Assembly (NCBI GenBank): GCA_020436125.1
Contig: JAGQYK010000013.1
Coordinates: 22,781-64,450 of the forward strand
Length of the DNA stretch: 41,670 nucleotides
Direction of reading: 5' to 3'
Source of the DNA: Cyclobacteriaceae bacterium
GTDB lineage: Bacteria > Bacteroidota > Bacteroidia > Cytophagales > Cyclobacteriaceae
How positions within the stretch are numbered: the first letter of the stretch is position 1; each line of letters opens with the position of its first letter. Shown in pieces: positions 18,089 to 25,125 of this stretch. Below the pieces are notes generated by a model. That model was not told the origin of the DNA. It saw only the letters and a list, made by a program, of their open reading frames with translations, and ran no database searches. The position numbers and the translations under genes were made by a program.

Positions 18089-20440
18089 TTATTTATATAC
18101 TACCAAAGGAAAGTCATTCCCAAAAGAGTAGCCAGAAGGATATTGAGCCGTTCCCTTCAGTTGTTCTGAAAGTTCGGGCACCTTATTTTCAATATAGGTG
18201 CTCAGCTCCCGCACCGTTAGCTTTTTGTCGCTATTAGTATCTGCTTTGCCACTGATCCCTTCAATTAAAGCATAGGTAAAAATACCATGCCCGAGTTTTT
18301 CAAATTCGGAGGCAAATTGATTAGAGCCTGTAGACGTTATCCAAAAGGTACCTGTACTTCTCGCCAACTGAGCGATGGCCTTCTCTTCCGCTGCTCCACG
18401 CTCAGTTACCGTTTCCAGTGCACCCGCAGACTGACAGGCATCCAAGATAAAAACTTGTTTTTGGGCATTGATCGACTCTGCATAATCCTTTAGTGAGGAG
18501 GCGGCAATAGCTTTGGTTTTTAGCATCTCCTCCTTACCGTACAACTGTGTTACATCCGTGGGTACAATATAAAACTCCTTATCCGCAGCTGATTCCCCAG
18601 CCATCACACCGTGTCCGGCATAGTAGACCAACAGCATATCCTGTTCCAATGATTTCTTTTTTACATCATCCAGTGCAGCAAGAATATTTGATTTTACAGC
18701 CTTCTCATTTCTTATATTATAGGGAACAATGGCCTTAAAAATTCCTGATGAAGATTGTTTAATGCTGTTCTCCACTCCATTGGCATCGGCTTCGGCATAA
18801 TTCAAATTATACTTTGGGTTTTTATACTTATTGATTCCGATGGTGATCAGGTAAAGTGTAGGCTTCTCCTCGGTAGCTCCTTTGTAAGTAATGGTAAACT
18901 TTGCTTTCTCTGCATCGATACCATTTTTGCTCCCCGCGTTAACATAGAAGAAATTCTCCTCACCAAATGAAGTGGAGAGGCTTAAATCAAATGTATAGGT
19001 TGTAGCGCCAGTGCCTGGCAACGACTTCATCAGTTTTGCGTTTTGATAAAGTCTTAACTCAGTTACCTCATCGGGGTTGCTCTCTACTTCAACCGTCACA
19101 GTAGAATTTTTTTGACTTGCAGTGACGGCTGTATTTTCAGAGTAGGGCTTTGCGTTGATACTTTTAATGGCCAGTACCGGAACTTTAGCAACTGCATCGT
19201 CCACATCAAAACTAGCCAATGATGTTGATTCTTCATTGAGCACTGCATTAAATAGGCGTGGGGTGAAACCCTTCTCCATCGAACTCTCCAAAGTGGTTCT
19301 TTGCAAAGTCAATCTGGTTGTCCAGAACACTTTCGCCAAAGCATCTGCTGTTCCATCCACACGACCATCCTTTGATACCACGGCATAATCGTCATTACTG
19401 TCGGAATAAAAATAGGCAATGATGGAATTTGATTTTGCATCATATATCTGGTTGATATTATTACCAGAAGCATTCAGAAAAAATGTCTCATTTTCCTTAT
19501 CCAGTGGAAAAATGTTAAATGAACCAACCCCCATCCCAGGATACCCTGAAAACTTCCACTTATCCGATTTAGTGGTAAATACTGCACTCCCGGAATTAGC
19601 ATCATAAACGTTGAACGACCTGGATGCCGTAAGGGCAAGAAGTTTATTATTGGCATACACTCCGCCATTGGCAGTAATGGTGGCAATGAAGAATTCAGAC
19701 TCGAGACTCTTCACCAATTTATAAGTATTGGCATCCCACATCTGTACAATTGACTTGGTGCCCAGGAAATTTAATCCCGAGATAATAAGGTGATCACCGG
19801 TCTCATCATAAACCGCCATCGTGAAGGTGCCTCCGGGAGATTCACTAATTTCTTTTCCTGTAGTCAGGTCATATTGTTTCAAAGGATTGTTGCTCTTCAA
19901 AAATGACATTACGCCTACCAAAATCTTTTTACCATCGGGATGAAGCGCGAGCGCACTGACATGGTGTTTTTTATATTGTGTCTCAAAGATTTGCTTTTTC
20001 GCTTTTAAATCGATCACAGCTACATAGCCCTCCTTTTGCCCCACAGCAATCAGATTATGCTTTCCTGAATAAACTGTTTTTGTTGCCTCTGCTTCTAAAG
20101 GATATTGTGCTATTTCACTTTCGGTCTTCAGGTCTACCACTCGCACTATTTTGCCCTCGACAAGAATAAGCTGTTGACTGGAAGAAAGCTGGACATCAAA
20201 AAGACCTTCGTAGGAAGCCTTAAATTTTTTTATAAACCGACCAATTGAAACATCGAAAACCTTAACAGTCTTATCCTCATAAAGAAATACAATGAGTTGC
20301 CCATCAGGGGATACGGCCATTCCCTTCTGTTTCGACTGTATAGCAGGCAGATCATAACCTAACCGCAATAAATCCACCTCCTGAGCAAAGGTCGACAGAT
20401 AACTGAAGGTCAATATGAATATAAGAATGGTTCGTCTCAT
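18089..20440 (-). CDS. Exported beta-propeller (WD40-like) and caspase-fold (peptidase C14) protein
   Basis: 783 residues. The signal peptide (1-19, IFILTFSYLSTFA) predicts export. Residues about 35-350 are repeated beta-propeller blades (MAVSPDGQLIVFLYEDKTVK, LALHPDGKKILVG, VQMWDANTYKLVKSLES). A beta-sandwich-like stretch lies at about 425-520. A caspase-like domain fills 527-783, with catalytic H610 in YYAGHG and C669 in FILDACQSAG, both intact. A segment at 734-745 (DTNSDKKLTVRE) has EF-hand-type acidic spacing, as in many bacterial caspase-fold proteins. Substrates are unknown; related cytosolic proteins act in stress death or phage defence, but export argues for another role. No T9SS C-terminal sorting domain is visible, and no lipobox. 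It stands alone between uvrA and the tRNA pair. Confidence 0.92.
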   Translation of the reverse strand: MRRTILIFILTFSYLSTFAQEVDLLRLGYDLPAIQSKQKGMAVSPDGQLIVFLYEDKTVKVFDVSIGRFIKKFKASYEGLFDVQLSSSQQLILVEGKIVRVVDLKTESEIAQYPLEAEATKTVYSGKHNLIAVGQKEGYVAVIDLKAKKQIFETQYKKHHVSALALHPDGKKILVGVMSFLKSNNPLKQYDLTTGKEISESPGGTFTMAVYDETGDHLIISGLNFLGTKSIVQMWDANTYKLVKSLESEFFIATITANGGVYANNKLLALTASRSFNVYDANSGSAVFTTKSDKWKFSGYPGMGVGSFNIFPLDKENETFFLNASGNNINQIYDAKSNSIIAYFYSDSNDDYAVVSKDGRVDGTADALAKVFWTTRLTLQRTTLESSMEKGFTPRLFNAVLNEESTSLASFDVDDAVAKVPVLAIKSINAKPYSENTAVTASQKNSTVTVEVESNPDEVTELRLYQNAKLMKSLPGTGATTYTFDLSLSTSFGEENFFYVNAGSKNGIDAEKAKFTITYKGATEEKPTLYLITIGINKYKNPKYNLNYAEADANGVENSIKQSSSGIFKAIVPYNIRNEKAVKSNILAALDDVKKKSLEQDMLLVYYAGHGVMAGESAADKEFYIVPTDVTQLYGKEEMLKTKAIAASSLKDYAESINAQKQVFILDACQSAGALETVTERGAAEEKAIAQLARSTGTFWITSTGSNQFASEFEKLGHGIFTYALIEGISGKADTNSDKKLTVRELSTYIENKVPELSEQLKGTAQYPSGYSFGNDFPLVVYK

Positions 20441-20546
20441 AATTATTATTATATAAACTCTGGACTACTTATACAGTTATTATGCCATTGCACGTCAAAA
20501 GGTAAATGGCCAGTTCGATCAAAAAATAATCGTTTTTTGATTGTTA

Positions 20547-20576
20547 TTGCAAATTAGCCACAGGTCATTAAATTTG
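20547..20576 (+). promoter_or_regulatory. Bacteroidota-type promoter for tRNA-Gly
   Basis: TTG at 20547-20549, 19-base spacer, then TAAATTTG at 20569-20576, an exact match to the Bacteroidota consensus TTG-N17-23-TAnnTTTG. Predicted transcription start about 20582, roughly 48 bases before the mature tRNA-Gly end, leaving a 5' leader for RNase P. The rest of the 189-base gap between the caspase-fold gene and the tRNA holds nothing else I can support. Confidence 0.75.
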
Positions 20577-20629
20577 CAGTCCCTTTGGAATTCTAAATAG
20601 CAATAAAGCCATTTTAGTTCTGAAAACAA

Positions 20630-20703
<74 letters not shown>

Positions 20704-20712
20704 AGAAACACA

Positions 20713-20749
20713 AAAGCCCCTCTCTGATGAGAGAAGGGGCTTTGTTTTT
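20713..20749 (+). terminator. Intrinsic terminator after tRNA-Gly
   Basis: Stem AGCCCCTCTCT / AGAGAAGGGGCT with loop GATG, one bulged A, followed by TTGTTTTT. Lying between the two tRNAs, it would separate tRNA-Gly from tRNA-Leu or attenuate read-through. On minus the stem is followed by TTTTG, so it may also stop antisense transcripts arriving from the lipoprotein gene. Confidence 0.7.
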
Positions 20750-20759
20750 AGTACCCAAT

Positions 20760-20845
20760 ACCCGAGTGGTGGAATTGGTAGACACGCAGGACTTAAAATC
20801 CTGTGGCTAGTAATAGCTGTACGGGTTCAACTCCCGTCTCGGGTA
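20760..20845 (+). tRNA. tRNA-Leu (anticodon UAA)
   Basis: 86-nt class II tRNA. Perfect 7-bp acceptor ACCCGAG/CTCGGGT with discriminator A. Anticodon stem CAGGA/TCCTG and loop CTTAAAA give anticodon TAA. A long variable arm (TGGCTAGTAATAGCTGT) lies before the T arm GTTCAACTC. CCA is not encoded. It ends 10 bases from the stop codon of the convergent lipoprotein gene. Confidence 0.97.
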
Positions 20846-20855
20846 CTTTATCATG

Positions 20856-21467
20856 TCAATTCACATTAATCTCAAACTCGATATCCAAATCAGTTTCCCC
20901 GGTATCAGCACTGGAGGTTTCTGTTTTCAGATCAGGTTGATGTTTTAAAACTACACGAAACGTTCCAGAGCTTGCTGCCGCTCCCGCTGTCCAACTGGTA
21001 ACAATACCTATTGGTAAACCACCCTCATCTTCATCCTCGTAGTTTACTGCATCTGCCCTGTTGTCAATATTTCCATTTCCTGATGGGTCTGAAAACACAT
21101 CACCTGTCCAGGCAAAGAAGAACATGTGCTCCTTACCTTCTTCTTCCACCTCTTCAGTGATGTTATATTCCGGTGAAGTCACTTCTGCCAGCTCGTTGAT
21201 CAAACTAAGAGTAAGGGTGTAGTTTACCCCAGCGGTAAGATTAATTGCTCCATCCACTGCAATGTCCTGAACTCCTTCCCCATCTGGATCAGTAGCGGTT
21301 GCAGTTACAGCTGTACCTCCTCCTACGGGAGTAAAAGTGAGTGTGGCCTTAGTGATTAGTTCAGGGGTGTCTTCTTTTTGAGGATCATCCGATTCACATC
21401 CCGCAATCAAAAGGCCTAACATTAATACCAAAAATTGAAACTTAATTGATTTAAAATATTGAGTCAT
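20856..21467 (-). CDS. Lipoprotein paired with TonB-dependent receptor
   Basis: 203-residue lipoprotein with lipobox LLIAGC (lipidated C24) followed by an acidic linker (ESDDPQKEDTPE). The body is beta-rich: ATLTFTPVGGGTAVTATATD near 42-61, LTAGVNYTLTLSLINE near 77-92, VEEEGKEHMFFFA near 106-118 and SGTFRVVLKHQPDLKTE near 167-183. This pattern matches a Bacteroidota family found beside TonB receptors, which I recall being labelled 'type 1 periplasmic binding fold superfamily'; that name is uncertain. It follows the TonB receptor after 21 bases, so it is probably co-transcribed and likely a surface or periplasmic partner in uptake of the same ligand. Confidence 0.75.
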   Translation of the reverse strand: MTQYFKSIKFQFLVLMLGLLIAGCESDDPQKEDTPELITKATLTFTPVGGGTAVTATATDPDGEGVQDIAVDGAINLTAGVNYTLTLSLINELAEVTSPEYNITEEVEEEGKEHMFFFAWTGDVFSDPSGNGNIDNRADAVNYEDEDEGGLPIGIVTSWTAGAAASSGTFRVVLKHQPDLKTETSSADTGETDLDIEFEINVN

Positions 21468-21488
21468 TTTATTTCTGTTTTTAATTTT

Positions 21489-23900
21489 TTAAAAATTACA
21501 TTTTAGGGAGATCAAAAAATTCCTTCCCAGATCATCCGCATAGTAGCGGAATCGGTTGGTGTATTCCCGGTATGATGTGTTGAGTACATTCTCAGCTGCC
21601 ACTCTAATATCATACCGTACTTTTTCTCTGTTGATAGAAAAACCTGTGCTTAAATTCAAAAGTGCATATCCATCAGGGGCTTCCATGAAATCGAAAATCG
21701 TGTTATCGTTGGCAAATAGGTCTACATTTTGTTCTGCTGCCTCCTGAATCTGACGTGGCGTGATCACTCTTGGTGCTCTACCCTGACGAGCCACATACTT
21801 TACCCTGGATTCAATGAAGAACCGCTTGATTTTATATTGATTCGGTTCTTCAAAACGGATGGTCAAATCATATTTGTTGGATGGAATGAACACCAACTTA
21901 TCATTGTTGGTCACGTCAGATGCCCGTATTAGAGATACCTGAGGCGTCACCTTAACTTGCCTTGTCAGGTTCCAAACCGCCATCAAATCTGCACCCACAA
22001 AAAATGCATCCGTTTGTGTATACCTAAAATAAGGATAAGTTCCCCGTAGGTTTTGTGTAATACCTGTCGGTTTCAAGTAGATGTAGTTGAAGATATAATT
22101 GGCAAAACCGCTTAACTCTAACTGAAAGTTGCGCCATTGTCTCTTATAGGTACTCACTCCTTTCAGTGCTCTTTCTATACTAAAAGGAACATTATCAATA
22201 TCCATCACTTCATTGGTGGAATCATTGAGCAACAACCCATATTCTATGGCCGCTGCACTTTGATGGGTACCCAAACTATACAATTCTGCTACGTGAGGAG
22301 GTCGCCAAGAACTACTGAGATTAATAGCCAAGGTTTGATTCGGATCAATTTGTTTTGTAGCGCCAGTTGTTACACTTACGTTGCCAAACGTTAGCGATTC
22401 ATTATAACTCGCATTTTTAAAATCGAAACCTTTAGCATTATAATACCTGTAATCATATCGCCCACCGACATCAAACACCCAGTCATTGCGAATAAACTTG
22501 GCTACACCGAAAACTCCACCGGAAAAATTCCTGTAGTTGGGAATAAATGGTATGCGTTGTGTGCCAAAAATGTTATCGTTGTTTTGATACATCCCATTCA
22601 CTCCAATGCAGAGTCCATTGATGGCTTCGTGGGGAGTCTCCCACTCCAATTCAACAGTGTGTGTATTCAGCTGTAAGTCTATGCTAGGTACTCCTGCCAG
22701 GGCTCCCCTACGAATATCAAACTCCTGACGGTTATTGTTTTGGAATCCATACTGTACCCTCCAGTCTCCATTGTCATTTTGCTTATGTGCGCTGACTTTT
22801 ACCAGATTATGACTTACTTTTTGTCTTGGCTCTCCGATATCATAGCTGAAATCTTCCGTTGACTGTGGTGGTTCTCTTTCCATGGCAGCAATCAAATCAT
22901 CAAGGTTGCTTATGGCAACTCCTCTTAGAATTCCTAAATCGGTTCTAAAATGACTTACAAAAACCTCAAAACCTTTTTCCTCATCATGATAACCTACAGC
23001 TCCCGAAAAATTTAATTCCTTGATGCCAGTATTGGTCAATGAATAGTCCGGTGTATGAAAATCTCCAGAACGCTTGCCTGTTCCTTGCATTCGCCATCCC
23101 CAACCTTTATGGTTTTTTACTCCACCTTCTAACAATCCAGATACTGTGCCTGATCGCCCATTACTTTGACCAATAAGATTCAAAGTCCCTCCTATTCCTT
23201 CTGTTTCTGGCAATTCGGCAGGATTTACTATCACCACTCCTCCCAAAGCATCCGTTCCATATTTAATAGAAGAAGCATCTTTCACCACTACTATATTGGA
23301 AGCAATAAATGGATCAATTTCAGGCGCATGTTCCGAGCCCCACTGTTGCCCTTCTTGTCTGATACCGTGATTGAGTATTAATACCCTCTGGCTATGCACT
23401 CCATGAATTACTGGCTTAAAAATTCCCGGCCCTGCCTGAATGGTGTTTACTCCTGAAAGTTCCTTTAGTGACTCTCCCAGTGTTTTGCCAGCAGTCTCTG
23501 CCAGTTTTTCTCCACTCAGTACTGCATAATTCTGACTAGTCTCTAAGTGTGCAACTTTTTCCTCAATCAGTATTTCATGAAGAGTTTCTACATCAGGCCG
23601 AAGTGAAATGGTTTTTACTGTTTTGCCAGTAATAGAAATCTCAAATACCTGATCTTCATAACCGAGATACTGTACAGTTACAGTGTAGAGCCCCTCACAA
23701 ATCTCTTTCAATTCAAAGTTGCCTTCAATGTCAGAAACCTCTCCCTTGCCTCCAGGGGCAAGCACAATGGCAGCTCCGATCAATGGATTGCCTTGCTCAT
23801 CAAGTATTTGCCCTGAGAACACGCCATTGCACCTCCTTTGCCCGTAGCCAAAGGTGTGCAGTAGTGCCAATACTACAGCAAGCATTATTATTTTTTTCAC
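21489..23900 (-). CDS. TonB-dependent outer-membrane receptor, probable metal uptake
   Basis: 803 residues. The signal peptide (1-20, VLALLHTFGYG then Q) is followed by a carboxypeptidase-like regulatory domain (about 25-107, SGQILDEQGNPLIGAAIVL). The plug lies at about 125-235, with PVIHGVHSQRVLILNHG, GQQWGSEHAPEIDPF and a YGTDALGGVVIV segment. The rest is a 22-strand barrel ending in aromatic F (FLISLKCNF). The GQQWGSEHAPEID motif resembles receptors of the ZnuD/CirA-like metal group. The start is GTG (23898-23900), which supplies the KK of the signal peptide; ATG at 23885 (residue 6) is an alternative. It lies between a His/Cys-rich small protein and a lipoprotein. Transition-metal uptake is inferred from context. 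Confidence 0.88.
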   Translation of the reverse strand: MKKIIMLAVVLALLHTFGYGQRRCNGVFSGQILDEQGNPLIGAAIVLAPGGKGEVSDIEGNFELKEICEGLYTVTVQYLGYEDQVFEISITGKTVKTISLRPDVETLHEILIEEKVAHLETSQNYAVLSGEKLAETAGKTLGESLKELSGVNTIQAGPGIFKPVIHGVHSQRVLILNHGIRQEGQQWGSEHAPEIDPFIASNIVVVKDASSIKYGTDALGGVVIVNPAELPETEGIGGTLNLIGQSNGRSGTVSGLLEGGVKNHKGWGWRMQGTGKRSGDFHTPDYSLTNTGIKELNFSGAVGYHDEEKGFEVFVSHFRTDLGILRGVAISNLDDLIAAMEREPPQSTEDFSYDIGEPRQKVSHNLVKVSAHKQNDNGDWRVQYGFQNNNRQEFDIRRGALAGVPSIDLQLNTHTVELEWETPHEAINGLCIGVNGMYQNNDNIFGTQRIPFIPNYRNFSGGVFGVAKFIRNDWVFDVGGRYDYRYYNAKGFDFKNASYNESLTFGNVSVTTGATKQIDPNQTLAINLSSSWRPPHVAELYSLGTHQSAAAIEYGLLLNDSTNEVMDIDNVPFSIERALKGVSTYKRQWRNFQLELSGFANYIFNYIYLKPTGITQNLRGTYPYFRYTQTDAFFVGADLMAVWNLTRQVKVTPQVSLIRASDVTNNDKLVFIPSNKYDLTIRFEEPNQYKIKRFFIESRVKYVARQGRAPRVITPRQIQEAAEQNVDLFANDNTIFDFMEAPDGYALLNLSTGFSINREKVRYDIRVAAENVLNTSYREYTNRFRYYADDLGRNFLISLKCNF

Positions 23901-23975
23901 AATTATTAATTCAAATGAGTCAGCATACCCGAATGCAATTCAGGAATGCGCATAAATTGTTTGTAAGAAAACTAA

Positions 23976-24392
23976 CTAAACAATCGGTGGGGCTCTTGAA
24001 GGAAGGTGTGAGAATATTCCACCATCAATAGCGGCTTCAATTTCACAACTAGGCAATTCCAAAGAGATAGTGAAATAATCAGCCGGTCTTACGCTGGCAA
24101 AATGAAAAGACTCCAGTGATAAATGACAAAGATCACACTTTTTATTAGCGACAATGTGAGACTTATGCTCGCAGCCCTGGTCCTTTTTATTGTGGTATAC
24201 ACTTTGATGGCAACCACTGGATTCATTAACTGCCGAGTGTAATTCTTTTTGATTTTGAGTATTATGAAGGAGGGCATGGAACGAGCTAAGTTCAACCGTG
24301 CCTACTAAATATATAACCAACAAAAAGAGAACTGTGCATACCGCAAGGCTGCTTTTATCTCTATTGTTATGTGTGATCCTAAGAAACCGCAC
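23976..24392 (-). CDS. Small His/Cys-rich membrane-anchored protein, possible metal binding
   Basis: 138 residues of unknown function. One N-terminal membrane helix or uncleaved signal at about 17-33 (VCTVLFLLVIYLVGTV) is followed by an extracytoplasmic segment rich in metal ligands: SSFHALLHN, ELHS, SSGCHQS, DQGCEHKSH and KKCDLCHL, ending in SRAPP. The CxxC with neighbouring His suggests zinc or copper binding, and the short architecture recalls DUF2946-like proteins next to metal receptors. The start is GTG (24390-24392): TAA CCA immediately precede it in frame and no ATG exists in the reading frame. It is the first gene of the unit leading to the TonB receptor (75-base gap). Its promoter and a palindrome lie just upstream. 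Confidence 0.72.
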   Translation of the reverse strand: MRFLRITHNNRDKSSLAVCTVLFLLVIYLVGTVELSSFHALLHNTQNQKELHSAVNESSGCHQSVYHNKKDQGCEHKSHIVANKKCDLCHLSLESFHFASVRPADYFTISLELPSCEIEAAIDGGIFSHLPSRAPPIV

Positions 24393-24417
24393 TGGTTATA
24401 ATTTTATTAATTTAAAT

Positions 24418-24448
24418 TAAATGTAGATTCTTAGTAGGTTACATGCAA
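24418..24448 (-). promoter_or_regulatory. Promoter of the His/Cys protein-TonB receptor operon
   Basis: On minus, TTG (24448-24446), 20-base spacer, then TACATTTA (24425-24418), one base off TAnnTTTG. The -33 element lies inside the 25-bp palindrome, so a bound protein would block it. Predicted leader about 20 bases to the GTG at 24392. Confidence 0.55.
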
Positions 24449-24463
24449 CCGTATTGCGTGTAA
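24439..24463. promoter_or_regulatory. 25-bp palindromic operator in divergent metal locus
   Basis: Arms TTACATGCAA and TTGCGTGTAA pair at 9 of 10 positions around spacer CCGTA. It sits in the 122-base gap between the His/Cys protein/TonB unit (minus) and the CHY zinc-finger gene (plus). It overlaps the -33 of the minus promoter and lies just upstream of a -10-like AATTTTTG (24470-24477) for plus. The inner TGCAA-N5-TTGC resembles the Fur-family Nur box (TTGCAA-N5-TTGCAA) of Streptomyces. A Fur/Zur/Nur-type repressor is therefore a reasonable guess; the protein itself is not in this window. Confidence 0.6.
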
Positions 24464-24514
24464 GGCGGCAATTTTTGTTTATTAATGGTGTTATACGCAT
24501 CACTACAAAATTAA

Positions 24515-24841
24515 ATGGAGATAAAAATTAATGGTAAAATAATCGATAATGAGACGCGGTGCACTCATTACCACTCGTCAAATGATGTTATTGCTATCAA
24601 GTTTAAATGCTGCAATCAATACTACCCTTGCCATCAATGCCACGAAGAGGATGCAGGTCATTCTGCTGAAGTATGGTCAACTAACGATTTTGATAAGATG
24701 GCCGTATTTTGTGGAGTTTGTAAAACTGAACTTACTATTCATCAGTACCTGGATAGCCACAATGGCTGCCCACATTGCAAAGCTTCATTCAATCCTAACT
24801 GCTCAAAGCACTACCATCTTTACTTCGAAACAAAAGCGTAA
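24515..24841 (+). CDS. CHY zinc-finger protein
   Basis: 108-residue cytosolic protein dense in zinc ligands: C16-T-H18-Y-H20, C32-C33, C39-H40-x-C42-H43, H49, C66-x-x-C69, H76, C85-x-H87-C88 and C96 to H101. This is the CHY zinc-finger pattern (PF05495), able to bind several zinc ions. Homologues include stand-alone bacterial proteins of unknown role. ATG at 24515. It is transcribed divergently from the TonB receptor operon across a shared palindrome, suggesting common control by metal status and perhaps a role in storing or delivering zinc. A different-frame open stretch overlapping it is not a gene. Confidence 0.9.
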   Translation: MEIKINGKIIDNETRCTHYHSSNDVIAIKFKCCNQYYPCHQCHEEDAGHSAEVWSTNDFDKMAVFCGVCKTELTIHQYLDSHNGCPHCKASFNPNCSKHYHLYFETKA

Positions 24842-24850
24842 GCTGATTTG

Positions 24851-25087
24851 CTACTTGGCTTGACTTGGTTTTAGAAAACCCATTAGACTTATTACTACTA
24901 ACCTAATAAGTAACAGCCAAGGCAATCCATGAAACAGCGTATCAAACCAGTCCAAAGGCTTCATCCCTGCAGCTCCACCCAGTATCCATTTTAGCTTTCC
25001 CCAGATGTGTGGCTCTGGAAAAAAGGGAGCGAGACCAAGGGTAAGGCAAAAAAGAGCCACCGTCTTCCAATCATTAAAAATTTTCAT
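24851..25087 (-). CDS. Small membrane protein beside persulfide dioxygenase
   Basis: 78 residues with two hydrophobic helices (about 8-24, TVALFCLTLGLAPFF, and 53-70, GLPWLLLIRLVVISLMGF) joined by a loop with PHIWGKLKWILGGAAGM and KPLDWFDTLFHG. Similar short proteins in Bacteroidota are, as I recall, carried in databases as 'RND transporter', which cannot be right at this size. ATG at 25087, 38 bases after the stop of the persulfide dioxygenase gene on the same strand, so likely co-transcribed. Function unknown; the association suggests sulfur or redox stress. It converges on the CHY zinc-finger gene with a 9-base gap. Confidence 0.7.
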   Translation of the reverse strand: MKIFNDWKTVALFCLTLGLAPFFPEPHIWGKLKWILGGAAGMKPLDWFDTLFHGLPWLLLIRLVVISLMGFLKPSQAK

Positions 25088-25125
25088 TCCTTATTTTTTA
25101 AAAAAGATAAGCTCAGCACTTCCCC

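Noticed and set aside
24549-24863. 104-codon open frame in another frame over the CHY zinc-finger gene
   Set aside because: The CHY frame has the full zinc-ligand pattern; the other frame has none.
25090-25111. AT-only palindrome (CTTAT, T run, A run, ATAAG) between the persulfide dioxygenase and the small membrane protein gene
   Set aside because: Low complexity, no G-C pairs in the core of the stem; could arise by chance in an AT-rich gap.
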